Shown here one piece after another: positions 34,646 through 43,842 of a stretch of DNA of 64,000 nucleotides. Under the pieces are notes generated by a model. That model was not told the DNA's origin. It worked only from the letters and a program-made list of their open reading frames with translations, and searched no databases. The position numbers and the translations under genes were made by a program. The DNA comes from Rhizobium sp. CSW-27. GTDB taxonomy: Bacteria; Pseudomonadota; Alphaproteobacteria; Rhizobiales; Rhizobiaceae. The first letter of the stretch is position 1; each line of letters opens with the position of its first letter. Where the stretch lies: assembly GCF_018760785.1 (NCBI RefSeq), contig NZ_JAHHZO010000007.1, positions 186,001 through 250,000 on the forward strand. Reading direction: 5' to 3'.

Positions 34646-37600
34646 ATGAAAAGCTTCACGGACATCTTCGTGCGCCGGCCCGTGCTGGCGCTGGTGGTGA
34701 GCGCGCTCATCCTCGTCCTCGGGCTGAAGTCGATGACGACGCTCTCCATCCTGCAATATCCCCGCACGCAGAACGCCACCGTGACGGTGACGACCACCTA
34801 TTCCGGTGCGGATGCGGATATCATCGCGGGCTTCATCACCACGCCGCTGGAAAACGCCATCGCGCAGGCCAACGGCATCGACTACATGACGTCGACCAGC
34901 AAGACCGGCACGAGCACCATTACCATCAACCTTCGCCTGAACTACGATTCCGGCAAGGCGCTCACCGAAATCAACACCAAGGTGAATTCGGTCCTCAACC
35001 AGCTGCCCGCCAATGCGCAGCAACCGGTGCTGACGCTGTCGGTCGGCCAGACCATCGATTCCATGTATATCGGCTTCAAGAGCGATGTTCTGGCCCCCAA
35101 CCAGGTGACGGACTACCTGACGCGCGTGGTGCAGCCCAAGCTGCAATCGGTGAAGGGCGTGCAGACCGCCGAACTGCTGGGTGCGAAGAAATTCGCGCTG
35201 CGGGCCTGGCTCGATCCGGTCAAGCTTGCCGCCTACAACCTCAGCGCCTCCGAGATTGCCACCGCACTGACCAGCAACGACTACATTTCCGGCCTTGGCA
35301 CCACGAAGGGCCAGCTGGTTCAGGTGAACCTGTCTTCCTCGACCAACCTGCATTCGCTCGAAGAGTACAAGAACCTCGTCGTCAAGCAGAGCAACAATGC
35401 CATCATCCGCCTGAAGGACGTGGCCAATGTCACGCTCGGCAGCGACGATTACGACAGCGCGACGAGCTTCAATGGCCAGACCGCCGTCTATATCGGGATC
35501 CAGGTGGCGCCGACCGCCAATCTTCTCGACGTCATCAACGGCGTGAAGTCGGTGCTGCCGGAAATCCAGTCGCAACTGCCGGTCGGCCTGACGGGGACGG
35601 TGATCTACGACTCCACCGAATTCGTCAACAGCTCGATCGATGAGGTCATCCATACCCTGCTCGAGGCAGGCGTCATCGTGACGCTGGTGGTCTTTGCCTT
35701 TCTCGGGTCCTGGCGCGCCGTGCTCATTCCGATCGTGGCCATCCCGCTCTCGCTGATCGGCACCTTCGCCCTGATGCTGGCGATGGGCTTCTCCATCAAC
35801 CTGCTGACGCTTCTGGCGCTGGTCCTTGCCATCGGCCTTGTCGTCGATGACGCGATCATCGTAGTGGAGGGCGTCAACCGGCACATGGAAGAGGGCATGA
35901 CGCCGTTCAACGCGGCGCTGCAGGCGGCGCGCGATCTCGCCAGCCCCATCATCGCCATGACGGTGGTGCTGATCGCGGTCTATGTGCCGGTCGGTTTCCA
36001 GGGTGGCCTGACCGGTGCGCTTTTCACCGAATTTGCCTTCACGCTCGCTGGCGCCGTTACCGTGTCGGCGGTGATCGCGCTGACGCTGTCGCCCATGAAC
36101 TGCGCCCACATGCTGAAGCCGATCCACAAGGACGGCCGCACGGTCGAGGCGCGGATCGTCCATGCGATCGACCATTTCATGGGACGGCTGAGCCGCGGTT
36201 ACCGTCGCCTGCTGGAGGGCACCCTCAACACCATGTCGGTGGTGGTGGTGTTCGGCCTGATCGTGCTCAGCAGCATCTACTGGCTCTATACCAGCTCCAC
36301 CACGGAACTGGCGCCGGAAGAGGATCAGGGCATCATTCTCGGCCTGACCACCGCATCGCCCACCTCCACGCTGAAGCAGCGCCAGTTCTACTCGCAGCAG
36401 GCCTATGACCTGCTCAAGACGCAGCCGGAAACCAACCTCGTCTTCCAGATCGACTCGCCCGGCCAGTCCATTCTCGGCTGGGTGCTGAAGCCGTGGGATC
36501 AGCGCGAGAAGAGCACCAAGGTGCTGCAGCCCGCCGTGCAGCAGCAGCTGAACACCATTGCGGGGGTACGGACGGTGGCTTTCCAGACCTCGCCGCTGCC
36601 GGGCAGCAGCGGTCTGCCGATCCAGTTCGTGCTCACTACCACCAATGACTTCAGCCAGTTGAACGATGTCTCGAAGGACTTCATGGCCAAGGCGCTGAAG
36701 ACCGGCAAGTTCATCTTCCTCGACAATGACCTGAAGTTCGACCAGCCGGAATCCCGCATCGTCTTCGATCGCGAAAAGGCCTCCGAGCTTGGGCTCAGCA
36801 TGTCCGATGTCGGCGGCTCGCTGGCCACCATGCTGGGCGGCGGTTATACCGGCTATTTCAGCCTCGACGGGCGCTCCTACAAGGTCATTCCGCAGGTTCA
36901 GCAGATGTCGCGCCTGAATGCCAGCGATGTGCTGAACTACTACATCAAGACCAGCGATGGCAGCAGCATCCCGCTCTCCACCATCGCGCATATCGAGACC
37001 AAGGTGGCGCCGCAGTCCTACAACCACTTCCAGCAGGTCAATTCCGCCACCATTTCCGGCGTGGCCATGCCGGGGGTCGCCATGGGCGACGCGCTGCAGA
37101 CGCTGAAGCAGCTTGCCGCCGATACGCTGCCGCCCGGCTATGCGGTGGATTACGGCGGGCAGTCGCGCCAGCTGGAGCAGGAAGGAGGCGGCTTCGTCAC
37201 CACCTTCGGCTTCGCGCTGATCATCATCTTCCTGTCGCTGGCCGCCCTGTTCAACAGCTTCCGCGATCCGATCGTGATCCTCGTCTCCGTGCCGATGTCG
37301 CTTGCCGGCGCACTGATCTTCATCAGCCTCGGGCTCGGCGGCGCCAGCATCAACATCTATACGCAGGTGGGCCTGGTGACGCTGATGGGGCTTGTCAGCA
37401 AGCACGGCATCCTGATGGTGGAAGTGGCCAACGAGCACCGCAATGCAGGCAAGTCGAAGCGACAGGCGATTGTCGAGGCCGCCGAAGTCCGCCTGCGTCC
37501 GATTCTGATGACCACGGCGGCCATGGTGCTCGGCGTCATTCCGCTGATCACCGCCTCGGGTGCCGGCGCCGCCTCGCGCTTCAACATGGGGCTCGTCATC

Positions 37601-37732
37601 GCCTCTGGCCTGTCCATCGGCACGCTGTTCACCCTGTTCGTCGTGCCGGCTGCCTATGTGCTGATCGCCAAGGCCGGCACCACGGAACCGGCCGAAGCGA
37701 CGACTGCACAAGCGGTGCCGGATCATGGATGA
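34646..37732 (+). CDS. RND-family multidrug efflux pump, inner-membrane subunit
   Basis: The 1028-residue protein has the full HAE1 layout: a first helix, a long periplasmic porter loop (about 30-335), six helices, a second loop (about 560-865) and five further helices. The proton-relay acidic pair is present in IGLVVDDAIIVVEGVNRHMEEG in helix 4. The C-terminal half has GLVTLMGLVSKHGILMVEVANE and RPILMTTAAMVLGVIPL. Together with the adaptor and channel it makes a complete tripartite pump, probably controlled by the divergent TetR. Substrates cannot be inferred. Confidence 0.93.
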   Translation: MKSFTDIFVRRPVLALVVSALILVLGLKSMTTLSILQYPRTQNATVTVTTTYSGADADIIAGFITTPLENAIAQANGIDYMTSTSKTGTSTITINLRLNYDSGKALTEINTKVNSVLNQLPANAQQPVLTLSVGQTIDSMYIGFKSDVLAPNQVTDYLTRVVQPKLQSVKGVQTAELLGAKKFALRAWLDPVKLAAYNLSASEIATALTSNDYISGLGTTKGQLVQVNLSSSTNLHSLEEYKNLVVKQSNNAIIRLKDVANVTLGSDDYDSATSFNGQTAVYIGIQVAPTANLLDVINGVKSVLPEIQSQLPVGLTGTVIYDSTEFVNSSIDEVIHTLLEAGVIVTLVVFAFLGSWRAVLIPIVAIPLSLIGTFALMLAMGFSINLLTLLALVLAIGLVVDDAIIVVEGVNRHMEEGMTPFNAALQAARDLASPIIAMTVVLIAVYVPVGFQGGLTGALFTEFAFTLAGAVTVSAVIALTLSPMNCAHMLKPIHKDGRTVEARIVHAIDHFMGRLSRGYRRLLEGTLNTMSVVVVFGLIVLSSIYWLYTSSTTELAPEEDQGIILGLTTASPTSTLKQRQFYSQQAYDLLKTQPETNLVFQIDSPGQSILGWVLKPWDQREKSTKVLQPAVQQQLNTIAGVRTVAFQTSPLPGSSGLPIQFVLTTTNDFSQLNDVSKDFMAKALKTGKFIFLDNDLKFDQPESRIVFDREKASELGLSMSDVGGSLATMLGGGYTGYFSLDGRSYKVIPQVQQMSRLNASDVLNYYIKTSDGSSIPLSTIAHIETKVAPQSYNHFQQVNSATISGVAMPGVAMGDALQTLKQLAADTLPPGYAVDYGGQSRQLEQEGGGFVTTFGFALIIIFLSLAALFNSFRDPIVILVSVPMSLAGALIFISLGLGGASINIYTQVGLVTLMGLVSKHGILMVEVANEHRNAGKSKRQAIVEAAEVRLRPILMTTAAMVLGVIPLITASGAGAASRFNMGLVIASGLSIGTLFTLFVVPAAYVLIAKAGTTEPAEATTAQAVPDHG

Positions 37733-37777
37733 GGCCGTCACCCCGCACTGACGGGGCAAGCCCATGCATCGCAAAGA

Positions 37778-37815
37778 CAAATGCCCCGGGGCCGATGGCG
37801 GCTCCGGGGCATTTG
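37778..37815. terminator. Bidirectional terminator between the efflux operon and matB
   Basis: CAAATGCCCCGG (37778-37789) pairs perfectly with CCGGGGCATTTG (37804-37815); further pairing of GCC/GGC extends into the loop. On the plus strand it is followed by CGTTTTC, and on the minus strand by TCTTTGC. It lies between two convergent operons. Confidence 0.85.
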
Positions 37816-37844
37816 CGTTTTCGGTATGTGGCCGGCAGGCCCTG

Positions 37845-39356
37845 CTACGGACGATAGAGGTTTTCGTAGGTCTGGCGCAGGATGTTCTTCTGGACCTTGC
37901 CCATGGTGTTGCGCGGAAGTTCGTCCAGGAACAGGATGCGCTTCGGCTGCTTGTAGCGGGCAAGCCGCGGCTCGAGATGCAGCAGGATCGCCCGCTCATC
38001 CACGGCCGCCTGCGGCTTGCGGACGACGACGGCCGTGACCCCTTCGCCGAGATCGGGATGCGGCACGCCGATCACGGCACTTTCCTCGACGCCCTCGATC
38101 TGGTCGATCTCCGTCTCGACTTCCTTCGGATAGACGTTATAGCCTCCCGAGATCACCAGGTCCTTGCCACGGCCGACGATATGGACGTAACCGCGCTCGT
38201 CGATCCTGCCGAGGTCGCCGGTGATGAAGAAACCGTCGTCGCGGAATTCCGCCCTGGTCTTCTCCGGCATGCGCCAGTAGCCATTGAAGACATTCGGCCC
38301 CTTCACCTCGATCATGCCGGTGTCACCATCGGCAATGGCGGCCCCGCTTTCGGGATCGGTGACGCGCAGCGAGACACCCGGAAGCGGAAAGCCGACCGTG
38401 CCGGCAATGCGCTCGCCATCATAGGGGTTGGAGGTGTTCATGTTGGTTTCGGTCATGCCGTAACGTTCGAGGATGGCCTGGCCGGTCATCGCCTGAAACT
38501 GGCGATGGGTCTCGGCCAGCAGCGGGGCCGAGCCGGAGATGAACAGCCGCATCCTGGCCGTTGCCTCGCGCGTCAGGCGGGGCGACTGGACGAGGCGGAC
38601 ATAGAAGGTCGGCACGCCCATCATCACGGTCGAGGTAGCCATCAGGTCGAGCGCTTCCTCCGCATCGAACTTCGGCAGGAAATACATGGAGGCGCCGGAG
38701 ATCAGCGTCACGTTCGAGGCGACGAACAGGCCGTGCGTATGGAAGATCGGCAGTGCATGGATCAGGCGGTCGTTGCGGGCGAAGCGCCAGTATTCGCGAA
38801 GGGTGAGCGCGTTCGACAGGAGATTGTCATGCGTCAGCATGGCGCCCTTCGAACGGCCGGTCGTGCCGGATGTGTAGAGAATGGCGGCAAGATCATCCGG
38901 ACCGCGCGCGATATCGGTGAATTCGGTTGGTGCACCGGCCGCGGCCTCCATCAGCGAGCCGCCGCCCTTGTCATCCAGCGTTTCGACGCGGGCATCATGC
39001 GCGGCTGCAATCGGCTCCAGCCCCTCGCGGGATTTCGGGCTGCAAACCACAAGGCGCGGTTCGGCGTCGCCGATGAAATAGTCGAGTTCCGTCAGCGTGT
39101 AGGCCGTGTTGAGCGGCAGGTAGACGGCGCCGGCCCGCACGCAGGCGAGATAGAGCATCAACGCCTCCGGGCTCTTCTCCACCTGAACGGCAACGCGATC
39201 ACCCGGAATGACATCGAGGCCGACGAGCGTGTTGGCGAGCCGCGCCGACAGCGAGAGCATGTCGCCGTAGGACCATGTCTGCCCCGCCTTCGTCTCGATG
39301 AACGGCGCCTCTGGCTGAACCCCTTTCCGGATCGCGTCGAAAAGATGGTTGCTCAT
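37845..39356 (-). CDS. matB: Malonyl-CoA synthetase (MatB), class I acyl-CoA ligase
   Basis: The 503-residue protein has the adenylating-enzyme core: P-loop LYTSGTTGRSKGAML, motif YGMTETNM, hinge aspartate region TGDLGRIDERGYV, and C-terminal catalytic Lys in RNTMGKVQKN. The sequence as a whole matches malonyl-CoA synthetases, which convert malonate, ATP and CoA to malonyl-CoA. Its start overlaps the end of the malonyl-CoA decarboxylase gene by ATGA. With the decarboxylase it turns imported malonate into acetyl-CoA in the cytoplasm. It is last in a five-gene operon. Confidence 0.92.
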   Translation of the reverse strand: MSNHLFDAIRKGVQPEAPFIETKAGQTWSYGDMLSLSARLANTLVGLDVIPGDRVAVQVEKSPEALMLYLACVRAGAVYLPLNTAYTLTELDYFIGDAEPRLVVCSPKSREGLEPIAAAHDARVETLDDKGGGSLMEAAAGAPTEFTDIARGPDDLAAILYTSGTTGRSKGAMLTHDNLLSNALTLREYWRFARNDRLIHALPIFHTHGLFVASNVTLISGASMYFLPKFDAEEALDLMATSTVMMGVPTFYVRLVQSPRLTREATARMRLFISGSAPLLAETHRQFQAMTGQAILERYGMTETNMNTSNPYDGERIAGTVGFPLPGVSLRVTDPESGAAIADGDTGMIEVKGPNVFNGYWRMPEKTRAEFRDDGFFITGDLGRIDERGYVHIVGRGKDLVISGGYNVYPKEVETEIDQIEGVEESAVIGVPHPDLGEGVTAVVVRKPQAAVDERAILLHLEPRLARYKQPKRILFLDELPRNTMGKVQKNILRQTYENLYRP

Positions 39357-40783
39357 GCACGGAACTCCTTGCTGTTCTTGCGGACCTGCCGGTCCTGTTG
39401 ACTGTTTGGCAGCGGCCCCGCAAGGGGCACGAGGGCGCGCACGGTGCGATCGGCCGGTACATACTTGCGCACCGAGGGCGCCGCAACCACCTCGCCGCGC
39501 GCGGCAAAGGCTTCGTGGTTCGCTTCGATATCGTCGAGCTTGTAGAGATAGTTCACCATCAGCCCATGCGACTGGCGCATGGCGCGGGGGGATCTGTCTC
39601 CGAGAAAGTTCAGCCGTTCAAGCCGGGCGCCGTTACCCAGATGGAAACGGGCGACCGGGTCCAGCACGCGGCCGTTGCGATCCCTGGCCTTCAGGAAGTA
39701 CCAGGCCGCGGCGGTGGTCAAAAGAGGCTGAAACGCCTGAACGCGCTCCGCATCCTCTGCCCAGTCGTCGCTGTCGAGAATGGCGAGCCGCTCCTGGTCC
39801 TGGCGGGTCAGGATGTCGCTTGCTTCCGCCTTGCGTTCGCGTGCCAGCCACTCGGCAAAGCCGGGCACAGGGGAGAGCGTGACGAAGGTTGTCAGCCGCG
39901 GGAATTCCCGCCGCAGGTCTTCCACCACCTGCTTGATCAGGAAATTTCCAAAGGAGATGCGGCTTAGCCCCTTCTGGCAATTGGAGATCGAATAGAAGAC
40001 GGCGGTGGTTGCCTCCGCAGCCGCAATCACGTCCCGATCATCCCTCAGCACCTCGCTGATGGCCGCCGGCACATGCCGCGTCAGCGCCACTTCCACGAAA
40101 ATCAGCGGGTCATCGGCCAGTTGCGGATGAAAGAAGGCGAAGCAGCGCCGGTCTTCCGGCGCCAGCCGCATGCGCAGTTCCTCCCAGCTGCCGATGTGAT
40201 GCACCGCTTCGTAACGGATGATCTTTTCCAGGATGTCCGCTGGTGTCGACCAGTTGATCTGCTTCAGCATGAGAAAACCCCGATTGAACCAGGAGGCAAA
40301 GAGGTGGCTGAAGTCGGCATCGAGCGCCTCCAGATCCGGCGCATCCTTCTTCAGCTGCAACAGGATTTCCCGCATTCTGACCAGCGAAGCCGTACCGTTC
40401 GGCGCAAGATTGAGCCGGCGAATGAGTTCCTGGCGCAGGGGCTCCGCCGCCAGATGCAGGTCCAGCAGTGTTTTGGCAGAGGGATTGTCCTGGTAGGCGG
40501 CAATTGCCCGATTGAGCTTTTCGGTGTCGGGGCCGAAGCGGGTCACCAAAAGCTGCAGAAATTCCCGCTGCCGGGCTGCATCAAGCCCTTGCCAGCGCTC
40601 CAGCACATCGCGTGCCAGTGCCATGCCGGAGGCCTCGCCGCGGCTCGACAGCAGCGCTTCCGATTGCTGCTGCAGGGCGCCTAGAGGGTCGGCGGAAGGT
40701 TCTCTCGCCGCCGAGAACAGGAAGCGTTTGCCGCGGTCGGCGATTGTCTGCAGCATGTCTCCCAAAAGTGAGGTTGTGTTCAT
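39353..40783 (-). CDS. matA: Malonyl-CoA decarboxylase
   Basis: The start ATG at 40783 overlaps the dctM-type stop codon (TGATG). The 476-residue protein has the helical N-terminal domain of malonyl-CoA decarboxylases and the GNAT-like catalytic domain with NCQKGLSRISFGNFLIKQV, TLSPVPGFAEWL and RQSHGLMVNYLYKLDDIE, which contain the conserved Ser and His. It releases CO2 from malonyl-CoA to give acetyl-CoA. Its place between transporter genes and matB completes malonate catabolism. Confidence 0.92.
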   Translation of the reverse strand: MNTTSLLGDMLQTIADRGKRFLFSAAREPSADPLGALQQQSEALLSSRGEASGMALARDVLERWQGLDAARQREFLQLLVTRFGPDTEKLNRAIAAYQDNPSAKTLLDLHLAAEPLRQELIRRLNLAPNGTASLVRMREILLQLKKDAPDLEALDADFSHLFASWFNRGFLMLKQINWSTPADILEKIIRYEAVHHIGSWEELRMRLAPEDRRCFAFFHPQLADDPLIFVEVALTRHVPAAISEVLRDDRDVIAAAEATTAVFYSISNCQKGLSRISFGNFLIKQVVEDLRREFPRLTTFVTLSPVPGFAEWLARERKAEASDILTRQDQERLAILDSDDWAEDAERVQAFQPLLTTAAAWYFLKARDRNGRVLDPVARFHLGNGARLERLNFLGDRSPRAMRQSHGLMVNYLYKLDDIEANHEAFAARGEVVAAPSVRKYVPADRTVRALVPLAGPLPNSQQDRQVRKNSKEFRA

Positions 40784-42096
40784 CAGACAGCTCCCATCAT
40801 GTGATTGGGCAGCCAGGTGGCAATGCCCGGGAAGATGCAGAGAATGAGGATCGCCAGGAACATCACCAGCACATAGGGCAGGGCGCCCCACAGCACGTCC
40901 TTGGTCGGCACAGTCGGTGCAATCGCGTTGATGACGAAGAGGTTGAGGCCGATCGGCGGGGTGATGAGACCGACTTCCATGTTGATCGTCAGGATGATGG
41001 CGAACCAGTAGGGGTCGAAGCCTGCCTGTGTCACGATCGGAAACAGCATGGGCGCCGTCATGACGATGACCGCGATCGGCGGCAGGAACATGCCGCAGAT
41101 CAGCAGGAAGACGTTGATGATGCCCATCAGCACCCAGCGGTTGACCTCCAGCCCGGCAATGACCTCGGCGACCGACTGGGTGATGTAGAGCGATGACAGC
41201 GCGAAAGCGAAGAGTTCGGCGGCGGCCATGATCATCATGATCATAACGCTTTCGCGCATGGCTGAGCCGAAGATGGTCGACACCGAGCGGAAGCGGAACA
41301 GGCGGTAGGCGAGGACCACCACCAGCAGTGTCAGGAAGGCGCCTGCGCCGGCGGCCTCCGACGGCGTCGCAACCCCGCCGTACAGCACGTAAAGCGTGCC
41401 GGCGATGATCAGCAGGAAGGGCAGGATGCGCGGCAGGCCGGCCAGCCGTTCCTTCAGCGTGTACCGGATCGCACGGCCGCCGAAGTCATACCCCTTGCGC
41501 TTGCAGTCGATGACCGCCCAGATCATGAACATCACCGTCAGCATGATACCGGGGATGACGCCGGCCATGAACAGGCGGCCGATCGAGGTCTCGGTGGCGA
41601 TGCCGTAGACGATGAGGGTGACGGACGGCGGGATCAGGATGCCGAGCGTTCCGCCGGCGGCAATCGATCCTGTCGCGACCGAGTTCGGATAGCCGCGGTT
41701 CAGCATTTCCGGAATGCCCATCTTGCCGATCGCGGCACAGGTGGCGGGCGAAGAACCGGTCATGCCGGAAAAGATGGCGCAGGCACCGATATTCGACAGA
41801 ACCAGGCCGCCCGGTACCCGGTTCAGCCAGCGGTCGAGGGCCGTGTAGAGATCGGCACCGGCCGGAGACGATGCAACGGCCGCCCCCATCAGCACGAACA
41901 TCGGGATGGAGACATAGGCGAGGTTCGCGATGCCGGAAAACATCGTGTCGCCGAGGATATAGAAGATCGGCATGCCGTTTTGCAGCACCAGGGCCGCAAC
42001 GGCCGAGAGCCCGAGCGCAAAGGCGATCGGCATGCCGGTGCCCAGAAGCACGAAGAGCGAGGTGATGAGAAGCAGACCGGCGGACAAGGTGCTCAT
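40783..42096 (-). CDS. matM: TRAP transporter large permease (DctM type), malonate
   Basis: Starting at ATG 42096 (overlapping the small-subunit stop by ATGA), the 437-residue protein has twelve-plus hydrophobic helices and family motifs SIPMFVLMGAAVASS, IFSGMTGSSPATCAAIGKMGIPEM and GTLGILIPPSV, along with INMEVGLITPPIGLNLFVI near the end. It is the ion-coupled membrane domain of a tripartite ATP-independent periplasmic transporter. Position with matA and matB indicates malonate as the substrate, as in the S. meliloti matPQMAB operon. Confidence 0.9.
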   Translation of the reverse strand: MSTLSAGLLLITSLFVLLGTGMPIAFALGLSAVAALVLQNGMPIFYILGDTMFSGIANLAYVSIPMFVLMGAAVASSPAGADLYTALDRWLNRVPGGLVLSNIGACAIFSGMTGSSPATCAAIGKMGIPEMLNRGYPNSVATGSIAAGGTLGILIPPSVTLIVYGIATETSIGRLFMAGVIPGIMLTVMFMIWAVIDCKRKGYDFGGRAIRYTLKERLAGLPRILPFLLIIAGTLYVLYGGVATPSEAAGAGAFLTLLVVVLAYRLFRFRSVSTIFGSAMRESVMIMMIMAAAELFAFALSSLYITQSVAEVIAGLEVNRWVLMGIINVFLLICGMFLPPIAVIVMTAPMLFPIVTQAGFDPYWFAIILTINMEVGLITPPIGLNLFVINAIAPTVPTKDVLWGALPYVLVMFLAILILCIFPGIATWLPNHMMGAV

Positions 42097-42650
42097 CGAG
42101 CGATCTCCTTCGCGGGAGCGACGTGGGACGGGGTTGCCGCAGGGGCGTGCGCCGTTCGACCGGCGACAAGCCCACAACCCAGTTCAATGATCCGGGCGCT
42201 GTATTGCAGGCACAGCAGCGCGAAGCTGAGCGGCAGCGCCGACAGGGGAATCCACAAGGGCGGCGCCCACATGCTGGAATGGCGCCAGTCGCCGGCCCAG
42301 GCATCGTGAAACTGGATCCAGCTGGCCGCGAGCATGGCCACGCAGAAGAGCAGGCCGCAGAGGCTGCCGATCATCTGGAGCCAGAGTCTGGTCCGGTCGC
42401 CAACCATCATCTCGACCACGTCGACGCCGACATGGCCATTCTTCAGCAGGACATAAGGCGCGCCGAGAAACATCGCGACGGTTGCGGAGAATACAACGAA
42501 ATCGGTCTGCCAGATGGTCGGCAGGGCGAAGACGTAGCGCAGGAAGATCATCTGGCAGACAACCAGCATGGAGGCGATGATCAGCAGCGTGGCGATGACG
42601 GCAAAGATGCGCGACAGCTGACCGATGGCCCAGATATAGGCTTTCACCAT
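42093..42650 (-). CDS. matQ: TRAP transporter small permease (DctQ type), malonate
   Basis: The 185-residue protein has four predicted membrane helices and the DctQ pattern QMIFLRYVFALPTIWQTDFVVF with the loop GAPYVLLKNGHVGVDVV. It forms the small membrane subunit beside DctM. The 3' end overlaps the large subunit start by 4 bp. A hairpin upstream separates it from the binding-protein gene. Confidence 0.88.
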   Translation of the reverse strand: MVKAYIWAIGQLSRIFAVIATLLIIASMLVVCQMIFLRYVFALPTIWQTDFVVFSATVAMFLGAPYVLLKNGHVGVDVVEMMVGDRTRLWLQMIGSLCGLLFCVAMLAASWIQFHDAWAGDWRHSSMWAPPLWIPLSALPLSFALLCLQYSARIIELGCGLVAGRTAHAPAATPSHVAPAKEIAR

Positions 42651-42680
42651 GGAAAGAATTCCCTGATCGGACGGTGGAAA

Positions 42681-42703
42681 GACGAGCCGGTTGCCGGCTC
42701 GTC
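42681..42703 (-). terminator. Hairpin between binding-protein and small-permease genes of the mat operon
   Basis: GACGAGCCGG and CCGGCTCGTC form a perfect 10-bp stem with a 3-base loop; on the minus strand it is followed by TTTCC. Such partial terminators after a binding-protein gene commonly raise its mRNA relative to the permease genes, by termination or by protecting the upstream message. Confidence 0.65.
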
Positions 42704-42720
42704 CCGCGACACGGAAGCCG

Positions 42721-43725
42721 CTATTTGACGGCCAGCGCCTCCTCGATCAGCTTGTCGCCGCCTGGAACCTTCGCGGCGAAGTTCTTGTAGGCCGACTGCT
42801 TGGCAATCGCGAGCCAGGCATCGTAATCGGCCTTCGACATCTCGACCACCTCGACGCCCGCCTTCTTGAAGGTGTCGATCATCAACTGGTCGCCTTTGCG
42901 GACCTCCTCGTTGAAATAGGCCTCTGCCTTCTCGCCGGCGGCAAGAATGGCCTTCTGCTGATCGGCATTCAGCCGGTCGAAGACGCGCTTCGACATCAGA
43001 ACCGGCTCATACATGAACCACAGCGCGTTTTCTCCCGGTGCCGTCAGGCACTTCACCTGCTCGAACAGCCGATAGGAGACAAAGCTCGCGGATGATGTGT
43101 TGGCCGCATCCAGAACGCCGGTCTGCATGCCGGAATAGATTTCTGAAGAGGGCATGGAGGCAATGGAGGCACCGGCGGCAGCCAGCATTTCCTCAAATGC
43201 CGGACCGGCGGCACGGATCACCTGACCCTTCATTGTTTCCGGCGTGGTGATGCACCCCTTCTTCGAGGCAAAGGCGCCGGAGAGCCAGGCATCTGCGATG
43301 ACGATTGCCCCCTGTTTCTCGATGATCCCCTTGATATCCTTCATGAAGGGCGAGTCGTTCAGCCGCGTGGCGCGATCGAAGTTGCCGACCAGGCCCGGCA
43401 TCAGCGTTGCCGAAAACTCGGGATGACGGCCGGACGCATAGTCGAGCGGAAACGAGGTGATGTCGAGCAGGCCGCGGGTGACGGCATTCCACTGGTCGTT
43501 CGGCTTGAACAGCGAGGAGCCGGGGAACACCTGGATGGTGAGGCCGACATTGGCGGCACCGACCTCCCGGGCAATCAACTGCACCATTTCGTCGCGGATG
43601 TCTCCCTTGCCGCCGGGAAATTGATGCGAGGCCTTCAGGACGGTATCCGCCTGTGCAATGGATGACGAGATGGCGGTCGCGGCAAGGGCCGCGCCGAACG
43701 CAAGAATGCGGGCGTAACGTTTCAT
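42721..43725 (-). CDS. matP: TRAP transporter substrate-binding protein (DctP type), malonate
   Basis: ATG 43725 follows GGGAGGA, giving 334 residues with a Sec signal peptide ending near SSSIAQA. The mature domain has the DctP/TAXI-like fold pattern: LKASHQFPGGKGDIRDEMVQ, GLLDITSFPLDYASGRHPEF, and MKGQVIRAAGPAFEEMLAA with the conserved Arg that binds a substrate carboxylate. It captures malonate in the periplasm for the permease subunits. It is the first gene of the matPQMAB operon, divergent from the GntR regulator. Confidence 0.9.
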   Translation of the reverse strand: MKRYARILAFGAALAATAISSSIAQADTVLKASHQFPGGKGDIRDEMVQLIAREVGAANVGLTIQVFPGSSLFKPNDQWNAVTRGLLDITSFPLDYASGRHPEFSATLMPGLVGNFDRATRLNDSPFMKDIKGIIEKQGAIVIADAWLSGAFASKKGCITTPETMKGQVIRAAGPAFEEMLAAAGASIASMPSSEIYSGMQTGVLDAANTSSASFVSYRLFEQVKCLTAPGENALWFMYEPVLMSKRVFDRLNADQQKAILAAGEKAEAYFNEEVRKGDQLMIDTFKKAGVEVVEMSKADYDAWLAIAKQSAYKNFAAKVPGGDKLIEEALAVK

Positions 43726-43802
43726 GATATTCCTCCCTTTGTTCCGGCCTCCCAACCGGCATGTCGAAATGTGCGCCCATCTTGCGTACGATGTCAATAA
43801 TC

Positions 43803-43812
43803 TTGTATACAA
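43803..43812. promoter_or_regulatory. Palindromic operator candidate for the malonate regulator
   Basis: TTGTATACAA is a perfect palindrome in the 117-bp divergent region, embedded in ATCTTGTATACAAAAAT. Operators of the FCD-type GntR regulators for malonate genes share a TCTTGTATAC-like core. A related but degenerate copy, TCTTGCGTACGA, lies about 20 bp away at 43780-43791. Confidence 0.65.
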
Positions 43813-43842
43813 AAATGGCCAGGGAATATACGCGGGTTAGTC

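Noticed and set aside
34628..37999. Minus-strand open frame of 1123 codons opposite the RND pump
   Set aside because: It mirrors a well-supported pump gene, has a composition rich in Arg, Gly, Asp and His typical of antisense frames in GC-rich DNA, and shows no domain.
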